Assembly (NCBI RefSeq): GCF_021155765.1
Contig: NC_060105.1
Span: forward strand, 5,640,001 to 5,704,000
Length of the DNA: 64,000 bases
Origin: Diprion similis
Lineage: Eukaryota > Arthropoda > Insecta > Hymenoptera > Diprionidae
Direction of reading: 5' to 3'
Part shown: positions 1 through 11,600 of the stretch, piece by piece
Layout of the letters: the number at the start of each line of letters is the position of its first letter
How positions within the stretch are numbered: position 1 is the first letter of the stretch
The notes under the pieces: model-generated
What the model was told of the DNA's origin: nothing
What the model saw: the letters and a program-made list of their open reading frames with translations, nothing else
Database searches by the model: none
Translations under genes and position numbers: made by a program

Positions 1-2712
1 TGATACCACGAATTTGACTCTATATGACGGTGTTGATATAACCTCAATTAATCTCAAAACTCATCCAATAATTTCAGACAAGTAATTATCATATTTACTA
101 AGTCCTTACTTTATAATAATCTTATAAATTTGAAATCAAAGTACTTCAGTGTCAGCCATTGGTTCTTAAATTCCTTGTTGCGACGTGATTTGTATTTCGA
201 AACGCGGGCGCAACGAAGTTTGACGCCACTGATCACTGAAGACGTAGCATTATCAGTACACAATTGATCGACACTATGTTGTCAACTAGTCGTTCCGCGT
301 ACTTCATGAAGCAAGTTCTTTGTCGAATTTTTACTAACGATGAACCCATTATCATGCGTCAAGCAGTGAACTCAAGCCGTCATTTTATAACCTATATCCC
401 CCGCATCATCTAGATTTACTACCAACGCTTTCGCTCCGTAGGTTACCCAGTAATGGTTACCTTCCATCATGAATTTTCAATACGCGTCACTGCTGTCCGA
501 AATACTTTGTTACAAAACCGTCAGAGTGCGCGGCGATTCGTGTTATCTTCACAGTTCATCTTATACGTATGCCATGCATGTATGAGAGGCACGACACAGA
601 TCACAGCTGATCGAGCGTTAATCATGCAACAATGAATGTGCGTATGGGATCCTGGAATCGCAAGGACTTAAATCCACGGACAAATTCTGGAAATTGGGGT
701 TACCGATAATAATCGGCAATTAAAAAAAAAGCCGCGAGGCTAGTTTTATATTTACGATCAAGATATACGAGTATACGCTTTGCATTGAGTTAAAACTGAC
801 AAATGGAAAAGTCAGGGAATTTGAAAAGTTTTCTTTCTATATATTTAATGTTCATAGATATAAACGGATTCGATACTAATTAGTTTTGAAATACTTGAAC
901 AGACATAAGAGTTTGTGCACATTTAAAGCGGACCGCCAAAGACAGCCCATCATCTCATAATCTGAATGCTATTCATCAGCCAACAACGCGTAATTCATAC
1001 ATATACTTATCGTTTGAAAATAGCTGTTCTTCAAGATACTATGTAATAATATATCCTGCAGGTTGTTGTTAGATACATAGCCCTCAGTTCTGAATGATTG
1101 TTATACTCTCAACTAACATCAAAACACCAAAAAAAGAAAATGCTATATAGTATTGCTCCTCAATCGTACCACCAAATTCCTTGCACTCATTGGAACGGAC
1201 GTCTTGTCTGGTTTGAAACGTTTTAAAAAGTCGGGGATTCCCTGTACTCGTTCTCCCGTTAACTTCAGGGGGAATATGCGACGAATATCCAGTCTGAACA
1301 ACGGAAACCCATTGCCGGATGATTGTTGTTGCTTTTTATAAATTTGAAGAAGGTGCGTTCCAATGTAAAATTCACCGCAAGTTGTAGTGAGAACGCACAG
1401 AACTGACGTCTTGCGACGTATCCTACTATACTGCGTGCGAAACCAACATCGACATCTTGTTTTCACTACCAGCAGCGGGCAGACGGCTACTCGACGAAGA
1501 TCGGAATGACGTGGCTGAGTTCCGAGTCATGGGCGAGTCCATTATTATACAGACGGCGTCGAACGTTACAATGGAATGGGGTGCAGTAGTAGTTTGATTT
1601 GGATGTTAGCACCATTTTCAAAAAATTTTTACCTCATTACCAAATAAGGGTTTCGATTAATGTTGTCTAGAATTCTTTCCGAAATTGCCAAATTTCATTC
1701 CGCGTATTTATGCTCTTTCATCTGAAGTGGTCTGAGTTTTAAGCACTTCCCAGATGATAGGTCTTCCGATATTTTATATCAGCATCCCAGTTTAAAAGAT
1801 GTACGAAAGAGTTTCTTTACAAGATTATGATTTCGGGAAAATGACTGGATTGTAGAGTTTACAATCAAATAGTAATCTCACGCAAATATTACGGCGCAAG
1901 GATGCCAAAATCAATACGCATCCCTTCACTAGTTACACTGTCTGAGGTGAGGTCTAAGGTATCGCGTACAAGTTATACCCATTCCATCAACTTATTTGAA
2001 ACTGTGAAGAATACCATAAGCTTATTAAGGGACTCAGATACCACACAGTTTTTCCATTTTCACTGTTTTACTGGATCATCAAATCTGACGTTAAAGGTAC
2101 AGCACTAGAAAGCGTATTCGAGAGCGTATATACTGTAATAACCATCCAATCCTTGCGGCTCAGAACTACCGATATAAGACGAAAACTTGATCATTCGACA
2201 CTTGATTTTTTAAGGACAACTTTAAGTCACCTCACATGTTTCTTCAGGCAGACTTTGCCATTCGCATGCTAACTTCTCAACGTACAACGTCTTGCTAAAG
2301 TACAGTAACTTTTCAATGATTTTTCTAAATACCGAACAGTCAAGGAAAAATTGTCGATTGGATGGTTTGAGAAGCTGTATACACCCATCAATATGTTACA
2401 TAGGTATAAATAATTCAATATAGGGGATTACGAGATTTCGATAACATATTAAATGGCAAATACTACGCCGGCAAAACTTCATTCTTAATACAAGTGAACA
2501 TTTTCTAAGGAAAAACCCTTAAGAGTACTCATCGCCATGACATAAATTCACATTGTTGCTACAAAGGTCTAAATAAATGATCGAGACTTTTATTGAATTG
2601 GAACTTCAGATGCGCAGTTGCTTTTCGGAAAACATTTCATCTGACACATTGCAGAGATTGTTACCAGTTGAAGCAGTCCCTTTTAGAGTATTAGATCTTT
2701 GTGAAGTTTGCT

Positions 2713-2728
2713 TGATGCAGCTGCATCA
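2713..2728. repeat. Perfect 16-bp palindrome
   Basis: The sequence TGATGCAGCTGCATCA equals its own reverse complement. It holds a central CAGCTG E-box. It is isolated in gene-free DNA and could be a dimeric transcription-factor site or chance. Confidence 0.5.
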
Positions 2729-4264
2729 GATGTTTAATAGAGCTTTATGGTGTTTGAAGGACCAGTTTTGTTAAACTGGCACTAGGATAAGATGAATTTA
2801 TAGTTAAATATCAGGGCATAGAGTAAGCATTACCGTGTGCCAGTAGTGCAGTATGCGCACATTGAGTATTCCTCCGGAAATGAAACTTTCACACTCCGAA
2901 AGCCAAAAACAGGTTTGCATATAATTTCACACATAATGCTAGCGAGTAGACTGAATACTGATTATACCAAAAGTAGAGCAAGCCTTATCTGCTTCTTTTC
3001 TTCTACTACAACCACTACGGAGTTTTATGGATTTTCCCGCGGACAATCAATAAATCAAATACAATTGTTACAAAAATAGGATGGGCGTTCATTGCGTACA
3101 GTTGGACTATAAATCTTCAACGAGTTCACGAATCTGATCTTTGCAAACCAGAGACGATACTTCATTCGACCTCATTTAACGTTATGCACATTATAATATC
3201 AGCTACGACCATATATCTACTCACTTTTAATCCTCCAACGTTCTAGTCGCGTTCATTTATCGAGGTAACATGTTTGCAAAAAGTTCCTATTTCGGTGAAA
3301 CATCAGTTACGAAGAAATACACGAAATGTTATGTTATTTTCACAACGTTCTGTCATGATTAAAGCTGATGATAATATACTTTTTAGTCAAACGGCGTTTA
3401 TCGCAGCTACACATCAGTTACCAAAATTTGGCTTTGTCGAATACACAACAAGCCAATTACCTTTTTCCTTTTTACTCAGAGCATTAAGGCATCTGCCTTA
3501 TTACAGTAGTAGTTCAGCAATCGTTTTTTTTTATCATCAGTTGCATATTTGGATGATCGCATTTCACCAACAATGAGTCGGCTAAAACACAGTTTACCAC
3601 CTCCTTATATCCTGTCCTACTCATGTGAGCTTTGCTGCTCACGCACTTGCCTGCATTGAAAACTATGCGTATTTCGTGTTTAATAATTACCGAATACGCC
3701 TGGAAGCTAATCTGTAATTAACTTATGCAATTCTTTAGTTACCTGTAGTATGTCAATTGTCACCCCGTCATCCAGTATGAAACCTGGACGATTTTGAATG
3801 TGCGCTTTGAGGAAGATAAGCAATCCAGCATCTTCCAATTTCCTACATTCTTATTCAAGTATTGAAATATACTAGTTAGCGTCATTTAAGTTCGAATCGA
3901 TTATGAATTTAAATTTATGCAACCATATCCACAGCGCCGACTCTCGGTTTATCATTAAAAAACATGTTTATTTAAACGACCGAAAGCACTCTACAATTGA
4001 CTGCATCAACATCGCAGGTGTTCCAGTTCGTCAATAACGAGACGTAACAGATCTGCTGTCATTTACAAACGAAGCTATTGCGATCACGTCAGTATACTGA
4101 AAGCCATACACATTAATATACGCGTTATTTTTCTATTAAACTTGAACTCATTGATTTGCAAACCATAATTTTCCAGATTTTAAGCTGAGAAAATACAGTG
4201 TGAGTACATAAGGATGTAGAGATGGGTAAGTCGAAATCGTGCTAAATCAATGAAAAACATGAAA

Positions 4265-4431
4265 TTTATTTAAAACACCTGTGTGAAATTTCAAAACTTA
4301 CGTCTGTACCATACCGGAATTATTTACGTTTTAATGTTTCGCAATCTTACATTGAGCCTGACAGTTGCCCATTAGAATCAATGTAATATCACAAAAAATT
4401 AAACTTATTGTACACAGGTGTTTCAAATAAA
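4265..4431. repeat. Small nested inverted-repeat element (MITE-like)
   Basis: Twenty-base termini at 4265-4284 and 4412-4431 are inverted copies differing at one position; their core is AAACACCTGTGT. Inside lies a second perfect inverted pair, TTACATTGA at 4347-4355 and TCAATGTAA at 4378-4386. The 167-bp length, terminal inverted repeats and lack of coding capacity fit a miniature inverted-repeat transposable element. I cannot see a clear target-site duplication, and family membership is unknown. Confidence 0.5.
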
Positions 4432-5303
4432 AGTGAGAACAATTTGTACGATTTTCATAGACCTGGTTTCGACTCACACGTCTATACATTCTTAAGTGCA
4501 TATTTAAAGAATTTCGAACGTGTGTTTATGAGTAAGTCGTGAATCTTAATTTATGCGCCTTGCGACCCACGGTTACCCTCGATTACTCGCAAAAGTTACG
4601 TAGTTTGCATAAATACCAAAGTAAATGTACGTACCGGTTTCCAAGTTGAATTTATCTTTGGAATATGATGACAACCCAACGGACCAGAGGTCTAGGTATG
4701 TAGATTACGTACATATAACGTATATGTGTTATTTTATAAATCACGTGGATGAGACGAGTTGAAAAATCTTATAGAAAAAATTAAAAGTTGACATCACAAA
4801 GATGGGCTTTTATTATTTAATATTATAATAATGTTTACATGTGGTTGCCTCATGTCAAGGTGCAGACGTCGATGGATTTACTGCAATAAGAGAAGGAAAA
4901 AAAACATTGTTTTGCCAAAATCAGTGAATAATCTTGATAGATCATTTGAATGATGAAAGATAAATTTTTTGCTATTTTTCAAAGCACAGTGAATTCGCAT
5001 AGACGAATTAATTTTGGACAAGAGAATAACTCCTATAACTTGCACTAAGTGAATCAACTTTTAACTAACTAAAAATTGTCAGTATAATGTATATTTTTTT
5101 TATAACTTGATGAAAGCAAATTAATGGAATAATTCTCATTGTTCGTAGTAGACTCTATTCTGCGTAAGCTTGAAATTATATGTAGCACGAATTTTACCAT
5201 GAATTTATTTTTACAAAGGACAAATGGTGTTGAAATCAAGCTACCCAAAATGATTACCAAGTGCAATAATAAAATTGTATGTAGTATCTTTCATTAACAA
5301 ACC

Positions 5304-5400
5304 GTAATGGATTTATGTCCTGTGTTAAATTTGCAACACGCTATTTGCATCACAATGAATATCTGTGATGGTGAAGTAACTACATCAATAAATCCATTAC
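5304..5400. repeat. Nested inverted repeat, cruciform-like
   Basis: A 13-bp perfect inverted pair (GTAATGGATTTAT at 5304-5316, its reverse complement at 5388-5400) flanks a central perfect 7-bp pair, CATCACA and TGTGATG, with a 9-base loop. The 97-bp structure could be a tiny MITE remnant or a structured regulatory or RNA element. No function can be assigned. Confidence 0.45.
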
Positions 5401-6204
5401 AATTTAAGAATAAATTAACACAACCAGAAAGATAGTTTGGTAAGATTTCAGTTTTTCCCTCATACCAGATTGCGACAGAGATAATGATAAGGTAATAAAC
5501 TGAATGTGGATATAATAAACTTAACCCTTCACCAGATGCATGCAGTATTATGATTTACAAGATAATGAGTAAATAAATTATATGATGGGAGGTTGAATCC
5601 TGTGACAACATACATTTTGGTGATAATACAAAAAAATTACCAGGTGTTCAGCAAGAGTACGATATTATCATGCATTTGATTGAATCAGAATACAAAAGAG
5701 GTCGAAAAATAAAAACATATGGCCAATGGATAATGAGAAGTACCCAGCAAGTAAATTGTAAATCATGAACTGCGTGTTTGTACATTTTCTATGATGCAGC
5801 ACATAGAATATGTCAATCTTAAAATGAATGAACAGGTAGCGAATGAATAAGCTTACAGAATTCAATGATCCTAAGAGCTTGCTGAATTCGTGTACTAAAC
5901 ATTAGACAGAAATAATCCGAAGGATTCATACGAAATTCACTTTTGAGATAGTCGAGCTTTGTAAATGTGTGGTAAGTTATTGAGCAAGCTATAGAATATT
6001 GAAAATAACAATAAAACAGTGTCCCATCGATAGCAGCTGTTGCGAAGACATGCGGACCATGAATAAACATCATAAATATGAGACATCCTCTTGCCATTTC
6101 TCTCTCTTGAGAAACAGAATTGTAATGTGAATGATGTGCATTTGTCTACTTCTTTGCCTAGAAAGTGAACAGAAAAGCGTATACCACCAATGCATGCAGA
6201 ATTG

Positions 6205-6545
6205 TGATAAAATTAAGAATAATAGTAAAAAGTAATCGCAGATTATTCCGACTGATTCTCGTACTTATAATGATGCATCAAAATTTATGGCCGAATAGCT
6301 TCAAAATTTCGTAGACATAACAAAATAAAGAATAAAGGTAAAAAGTAATAGCAGCTTATTCCGATTAGGTGTAAAATTTGTAATGGTGCATGAAAATTTA
6401 TAACCCAATAGGTTCGCAATTTCGTAGACACAGTAAAATGAAGAATAATGGTGAAGAATAATAGCAGATTATTCTGACTGTATGTCGGATTTGCAATCTT
6501 GCATCAAAATTCATGGCCGAATAAATTCGAAATTTCGTAGATCCG
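6205..6545. repeat. Tandem repeat, about 3 copies of a 113-bp unit
   Basis: Equivalent landmarks recur every 113 bases: AAGAATAA at 6215, 6328 and 6441, and ATTTCGTAGA near 6306, 6420 and 6533. The copies are roughly 80 percent alike by eye. Each holds a short foldback (in copy three GAATAAT, loop AGCAG, ATTATTC) followed by a conserved TGCATCAAAATT-like segment. It lies about 0.8 kb beyond the RpS24 stop codon. It could be a local minisatellite or part of a longer non-coding transcript. Confidence 0.85.
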
Positions 6546-7366
6546 ATTTGAAAAACGTTCTGGTGCCTTAAAAAATGCTTCATCGGAGCAGAAGCCAAGC
6601 TATTTCCTAACTCTATCGGTCTGAAGGGAAATTATTAAATTCAAACAAAGATTGGATTACATGAAGACAATGTTTGTGTGACTAACATTTTAAATGGTAC
6701 AATTTGATAAGCCAAGATTTTTGTTTTTGAAAGAAAATGATGTAAAAAAATAACCCATCACCAAAAAATAAATATCCAATTTTACAATATCATATTGTTC
6801 TGAATATAAATTGTGATTAAAAACTCACACTTGACTTATGGATGACATTTCCGGTATATGTATATCAGGGATGTATATGATGTGAAAAAAAAACACAAAG
6901 AAAAAGAAAACAATTGAATTCCTCATATGAAGTCGTAAACACAAAATTTATCTACAATCAGCATCAATTTGTATTCAGAACAATACGGTACATGCTATAG
7001 TTGAAACTTTTACAAAGCACCTGCACCAGATAACCATTTAAATCCCATGCCTTTTGCAGCCTAATAGTGCATACTTTATATTTTAGTATAGCTTGTACAA
7101 AACCAAAGTCCTCAGTGTCACTTATTTAGACTTTAATCTGACAAATGATTTTATGTAGCTAATATAATTGTTGCCTGAAATTTTCAAAAGTCTTTGGAAG
7201 AAGTATTACTCAACTATTTCAGAGAATCTTATTCATTGTACAAACCCATACTATAGAGAATGACGAAATATACTAAACGATAAAAATTGATAGCTAAAAT
7301 TTTTTCTTAGTACAGTGTAGAAAAACTATAGGTAGATAATAGAGTATTTATAGGAATTGGAAATAA
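6546..7366. other. Region downstream of RpS24 (3' UTR or last intron)
   Basis: AT-rich DNA beyond the RpS24 stop on the minus strand. No protein-coding signal is visible. A minus-strand ATTAAA lies at about 7131-7136 and could serve polyadenylation; I see no unambiguous AATAAA nearby. If the final coding exon of RpS24 is spliced rather than read through, a very short last exon would have to lie here. Confidence 0.4.
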
Positions 7367-8562
7367 TCAATTTACCTTCTTGGCTGCGGCTCCAACCTTG
7401 GTCTTCTTGGTACCTCGTACCTTCTTCATTCTGTTCTTGCGTTCCTTGCGCTGCTTTCTCGTCTGCTTATGCTTTTCATAAAGTCCATGCCTGGCCAACC
7501 TGTGTTTAGGCTCAAACTTTTTGGCAAAGTCCAAAGTATCGTAGATAAGACCAAAACCTGTGGTCTTACCACCTCCAAAATTAGTTTGGAATCCAAAAAC
7601 AAAGACTACATCTGGAGTCACTTTGTACATCTTGGCCAGTTTCTCACGGACCTCTGTTTTGCGCACTGATGGTTGTCCAGGATGCAGCACATCCACAACC
7701 TGATATGAATATACAGAAGCATGCAAACTACATGAATATATGACAACTGGCATTTATATTACGACAACTTCAATGATCTGCCGACATAAAATTTCCAATT
7801 CATTGTGAGAATCTTTGAATAGTTTGACTATTTTTTTAAATTACACTAGTTTCTAAAAGGTAAGAAAAAGCAATTAGCAGTATTGTGATAGGTTACGTTG
7901 GCATCCTAAAACGTGAAACCGTGTCCGTTTATGACATGAGATCTGTTAATTAATGAGTTTGTCCCTTATTTTAACTTTGACTATTAGGTCAAGTTTAACT
8001 AACGAGTGATGAATGTAATTATTTGCTATTTGGATTTATTAGAAGAACAGGTTAAAGAGTAAAAGGTTGTCTTAGAAGATTAAATCGTTCAATAAAAGAT
8101 GCGAAAAACTTACCATTTGTTTTCGGCATAGTAGCCGATTGGTCATAAACTTTCGGGTCCTGATCGTCGCAGTGCCTTCACTCTGCAATAAAGAATCAAA
8201 ACACACATATCACTTTGAGGTTATGTCGGTCATTACGGAACACTGAAGCTAATGAGTATCGCTTAAGGTGAAAATTGGTAAAAAAAAATATGTTCTCGAG
8301 TTTCGGCTCGATCGGAGTATCGCATAGCGTGGTCAACAACATCGTATAAATCTGGTAGAAAAGCGTTAGCCTTTTCTCCATGCTGACTTTTCGGATAGTT
8401 GAAGACTTGTAAAATGAATATTCCATGACCGCCTTGGGCGGAAGACAGAATATATATTTCGGAGAACTATTAGTTCAGACTTATTTAGCGCATTTGAGTC
8501 GAACGATTTTCACTTCTTACGAAAGATTCCTCTCAATTCGACGGATGAAAAATACGTACCAT
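7367..8562 (-). CDS. RpS24: 40S ribosomal protein S24 (eS24), spliced
   Basis: This encodes eS24 of the small ribosomal subunit, a cytoplasmic rRNA-binding protein needed for 18S rRNA maturation. Minus-strand coding exons are 8560-8562 (start codon only), 8114-8182 (starts [16 protein letters not shown]) and 7367-7699 (starts [20 protein letters not shown]). Introns of 377 and 414 bp have GT-AG ends. The predicted 134 residues match the usual 130-135, with the conserved [23 protein letters not shown] core and a lysine/arginine-rich C-terminal tail. A first exon holding little but the ATG is typical of ribosomal protein genes. The end is ambiguous: the codons before the stop read AAG GTA AAT TGA, so AAG|GTAAAT may be a splice donor and the last two residues (VN) may be wrong. 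It is divergent to Sirt1. Confidence 0.95.
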
Positions 8563-8694
8563 CTTGGCAGTTTGTCGTACGACACGGAAAAGATTTGACC
8601 GGAAAAGAGCAGCGCCAGGGACGGGCACGACGGTCTTGCCATCTGCTTCCTTGAGCGGCTACGAAGGGAACTACGGATTGCATAGCTGTTGAAA
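8563..8694. promoter_or_regulatory. Compact shared promoter of RpS24 and Sirt1
   Basis: Only 132 bp separate the two divergent start codons. On the minus strand are two pyrimidine-rich CTTTTCCG motifs: one inside CTCTTTTCCGG (8599-8609) and one just downstream (about 8584-8592). Both resemble 5' terminal oligopyrimidine (TOP) tracts at which ribosomal protein mRNAs start. No TATA box is apparent. If transcription of RpS24 begins at about 8609, fewer than 90 bp remain for the whole Sirt1 leader and both core promoters. Confidence 0.7.
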
Positions 8695-11600
8695 ATGGCG
8701 TCTCATTCGGAGCTGCTAGAATATTCGTCTCCAGCTAAACGTCGGAAGATTGACTGCAACGGTCACGGAACTTCTCAAGGGTCGGAACGCGATTTCGGTG
8801 ATTGCAAAGCGTCGCACGGGACCGTCGACAACGATCTGGAAGGTATTTTTGAGACAATATGTTAAATTAATAGTGAAAATTTTTCTTTATTAAAGATGGC
8901 GGCCCGACGGACGGCCGCCCATTTTCATCGATGCCGTTTGTTCTTGTCCATCGTAGGGGGCGGCCCGCCATGACAGTTCCCTGAGTGCGGCGAAATTTTT
9001 ATTTTTCATTCTTTGTCAATTTTAGCAAATAACGTCGCTCTTATCCCGGCATACATTTTGACCCTTTCATATTCTCATCGCAATGAATCGGATCCTGTTT
9101 AATATTTATTCATAATTTTTCGCTAGATAACATTTATATTAGATTCTCGTTATTCCGCGCGAACTGGGGTCACTGACAGAGAGATCTCGCTCGGTACGAA
9201 GTAGTCTAGTGGCGTTCACAGATGGCACAAGTTTCACAAACGCAAAAGATAATACGAACTTGACGTTTACCAGAGCCCGCGAAATTATCTGTCAAATATG
9301 CCACAGCACATTGGATTGGTTGTTACTTTTTTTTTTTTTTACTATTATTATATTACCTAATGCATATATACTTATTTTTTTTTAATCGTATTATATTTCT
9401 CTATCTAAGTTTTCATTTCATTCCACCAGGTTGCGAAAGAAAAACAATTTATAAAATTTAATTCATCAAATGGGCCTCTGCACACGATTCCACAAAAGTT
9501 TTCTTTATTAACATGTAAATAATGCATTAGAATGCATTCTTAGTAGCTTTTTCAAAATTCCTTTTCTTAGAGTCGGTATAGTTACTCGTAATAAAAGAAA
9601 AGTAATGCCTTGTATAATGGATGTTCTATGGAAAATTAATAAATTTTGTAATGGTATAATAATCATATCTTGAGTTAAATTGTAGAGAAACAACTTTACT
9701 GAATATAATATAATAAGCGAACCATTCAAATTTTACTATCGATTGTGTCATGGGTATCTAAAAGAAAGATTAAGTTGGGCGAATTGCAAGAATTGAGAAT
9801 TATAGCTGTTATAATATGGACTATATTTCAATAAATTTCATAAAAAACCAAGAAATATATCTAAATTTACTCAAACTATTCAAAAAAATATTTCAATACT
9901 CTAGGCAAAATAAATGTTACAGTCTAATTTTCAAAAGGAAAATTTGAAAATTGATATATCTGCCATTTGTTTTTAGCTCTGAATGTACCCCTATAATATT
10001 TGTATGAAATAATTAATCAACATCAGATATGTCTAAAAAATTTGACTGGTAATCCCTACCCAACATTTCTCATCCTCAGTTAATGTGGGACAATTTCTTT
10101 GCGAAACTACTGAATCCTAGTTTGTGAATTATTATTTGATTGTGATTATGAGAGAAGCAATTATTATTTCTACCACTAATAATGGTATTCCTTTGATATT
10201 TCTTTTCGCAACACAAAATGTACCTCAAGTCTACAGTATATTCACGTAGCGGAGTATATTTTTTTGGTTTTTTTTTTCGGCATGATCACCAATTAGTGAA
10301 GCTCAGGGAGATATTGATCCGTTTGGAGAGTCACTGATTTTTATATTTCATCAATGGAACGAATTGAATGCATAAATAAACTGATCCTAATATGGATGAA
10401 TTAGCTGATCATGAAATGTAAGTATGAAAAAAAAATTTCATGCCGAAATTGAGTATTATCAACAGAATTGTAATAACGTTGGAAATGTTTAAAGATTATT
10501 TTCACCAACTTACTTTCTTATATTGCACCTGAATAAAATATATTTTCAATTTCATTTAGTCATCATAAACTGGGAGAAAATAAAATAATTTCTTTTCATT
10601 CCAGAAACTTTGGGTGGTGACAGTGGATTTACAGAACTAAGCAACGGAACTAAATCTGCACCAACTACACCAGACACCAATCTTGTACCAACACCCTCTC
10701 GCACAGATTCCATAAGTGAAGATACCGGTTATCCGTAAGTAGTTCAAACTGTCATTAAATTCTCTTGTAATGACATACCTGGTTATATTACAATGGCTGA
10801 TTCATTTCGCTTCTTTAGACCAGACACAGCAAATGAAAAGGACGACATATCGTCAACAGTATCGAACTTGTCCGAATTGTCAGGGCTTTCCGAGCTCTCT
10901 GGAGAGGCGGAAGACGGACCACAGTGGAGACCCGTTTCTTCTTGGGTCCAGAAACAAATGCTGACAGGAGCAGATCCTAGGGATCTCCTTCATCATCTTC
11001 TCATGGATTCCACACAGATACCCGAACAGGTTGATGACCTCACTCTGTGGAAGGTAAGTATTTATTGATGTTACTTTAAAAAACAAGTGTGGTCGGTAAT
11101 GGGCAATGCCAGCAAAGAAAAACAAAGAAAAAAGTGAATGTATTAATTCAAAAAATTGTTTAAACATTGTTGTTTCAGATTATTTTGAACATGATGTCAG
11201 AGCCTCCTAGAAGACAAAAACTTCGACATATTAATACACTCAATGATGTTGTAAGGCTGATAAAATCAAGCCGAAAGATAATCGTATTGACCGGAGCAGG
11301 TGTGAGCGTGAGCTGTGGCATTCCCGACTTCAGAAGTAGAGATGGAGTTTACTCTAGGCTAGCACAAGATTTTCCTAATTTACCCGACCCACAAGTGAGT
11401 ACTCGAATATAGTGCCGACTTTGAACCGTTTTACTTTTATCCATTAATATTATTTCAATCCGAAACACAATCATGTGTCGATAATTTAAAAATTCTAACA
11501 CATTCATTTTATTTGCAGGCAATGTTCGATATAAATTACTTCGCACAGGATCCACGACCGTTTTTCAAATTCGCTCGCGAAATTTATCCTGGTCAATTTA

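Larger units (their letters stand above)
1..6204. other. Intergenic DNA, no recognisable gene
   Basis: This stretch carries only short open frames on both strands, and none shows a protein motif, codon pattern or convincing splice context that I recognise. The longest minus-strand frame (1143-1466) and the plus-strand frames at 2577-2774, 2837-3079 and 3274-3576 look like chance frames in AT-rich DNA. Two compact inverted-repeat elements (4265-4431 and 5304-5400) and a perfect 16-bp palindrome (2713-2728) are listed separately. It may contain an untranslated RNA or distant regulatory DNA, but nothing in the sequence demonstrates that. Confidence 0.5.

Noticed and set aside
1143..1466. Overlapping frames on both strands near 1.1-1.5 kb as a gene
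   Set aside because: No motif, no consistent codon bias and no splice continuation; treated as chance frames.
7700..7753. N-terminal extension of the main RpS24 exon
   Set aside because: These residues are intron read-through; the conserved N-terminus [12 protein letters not shown] is encoded by a separate exon at 8114-8182.
10280..10450. TTCGGCATGA inverted pair in Sirt1 intron 1 as a MITE
   Set aside because: Only about ten bases match perfectly and inward similarity is patchy; not distinguishable from chance.
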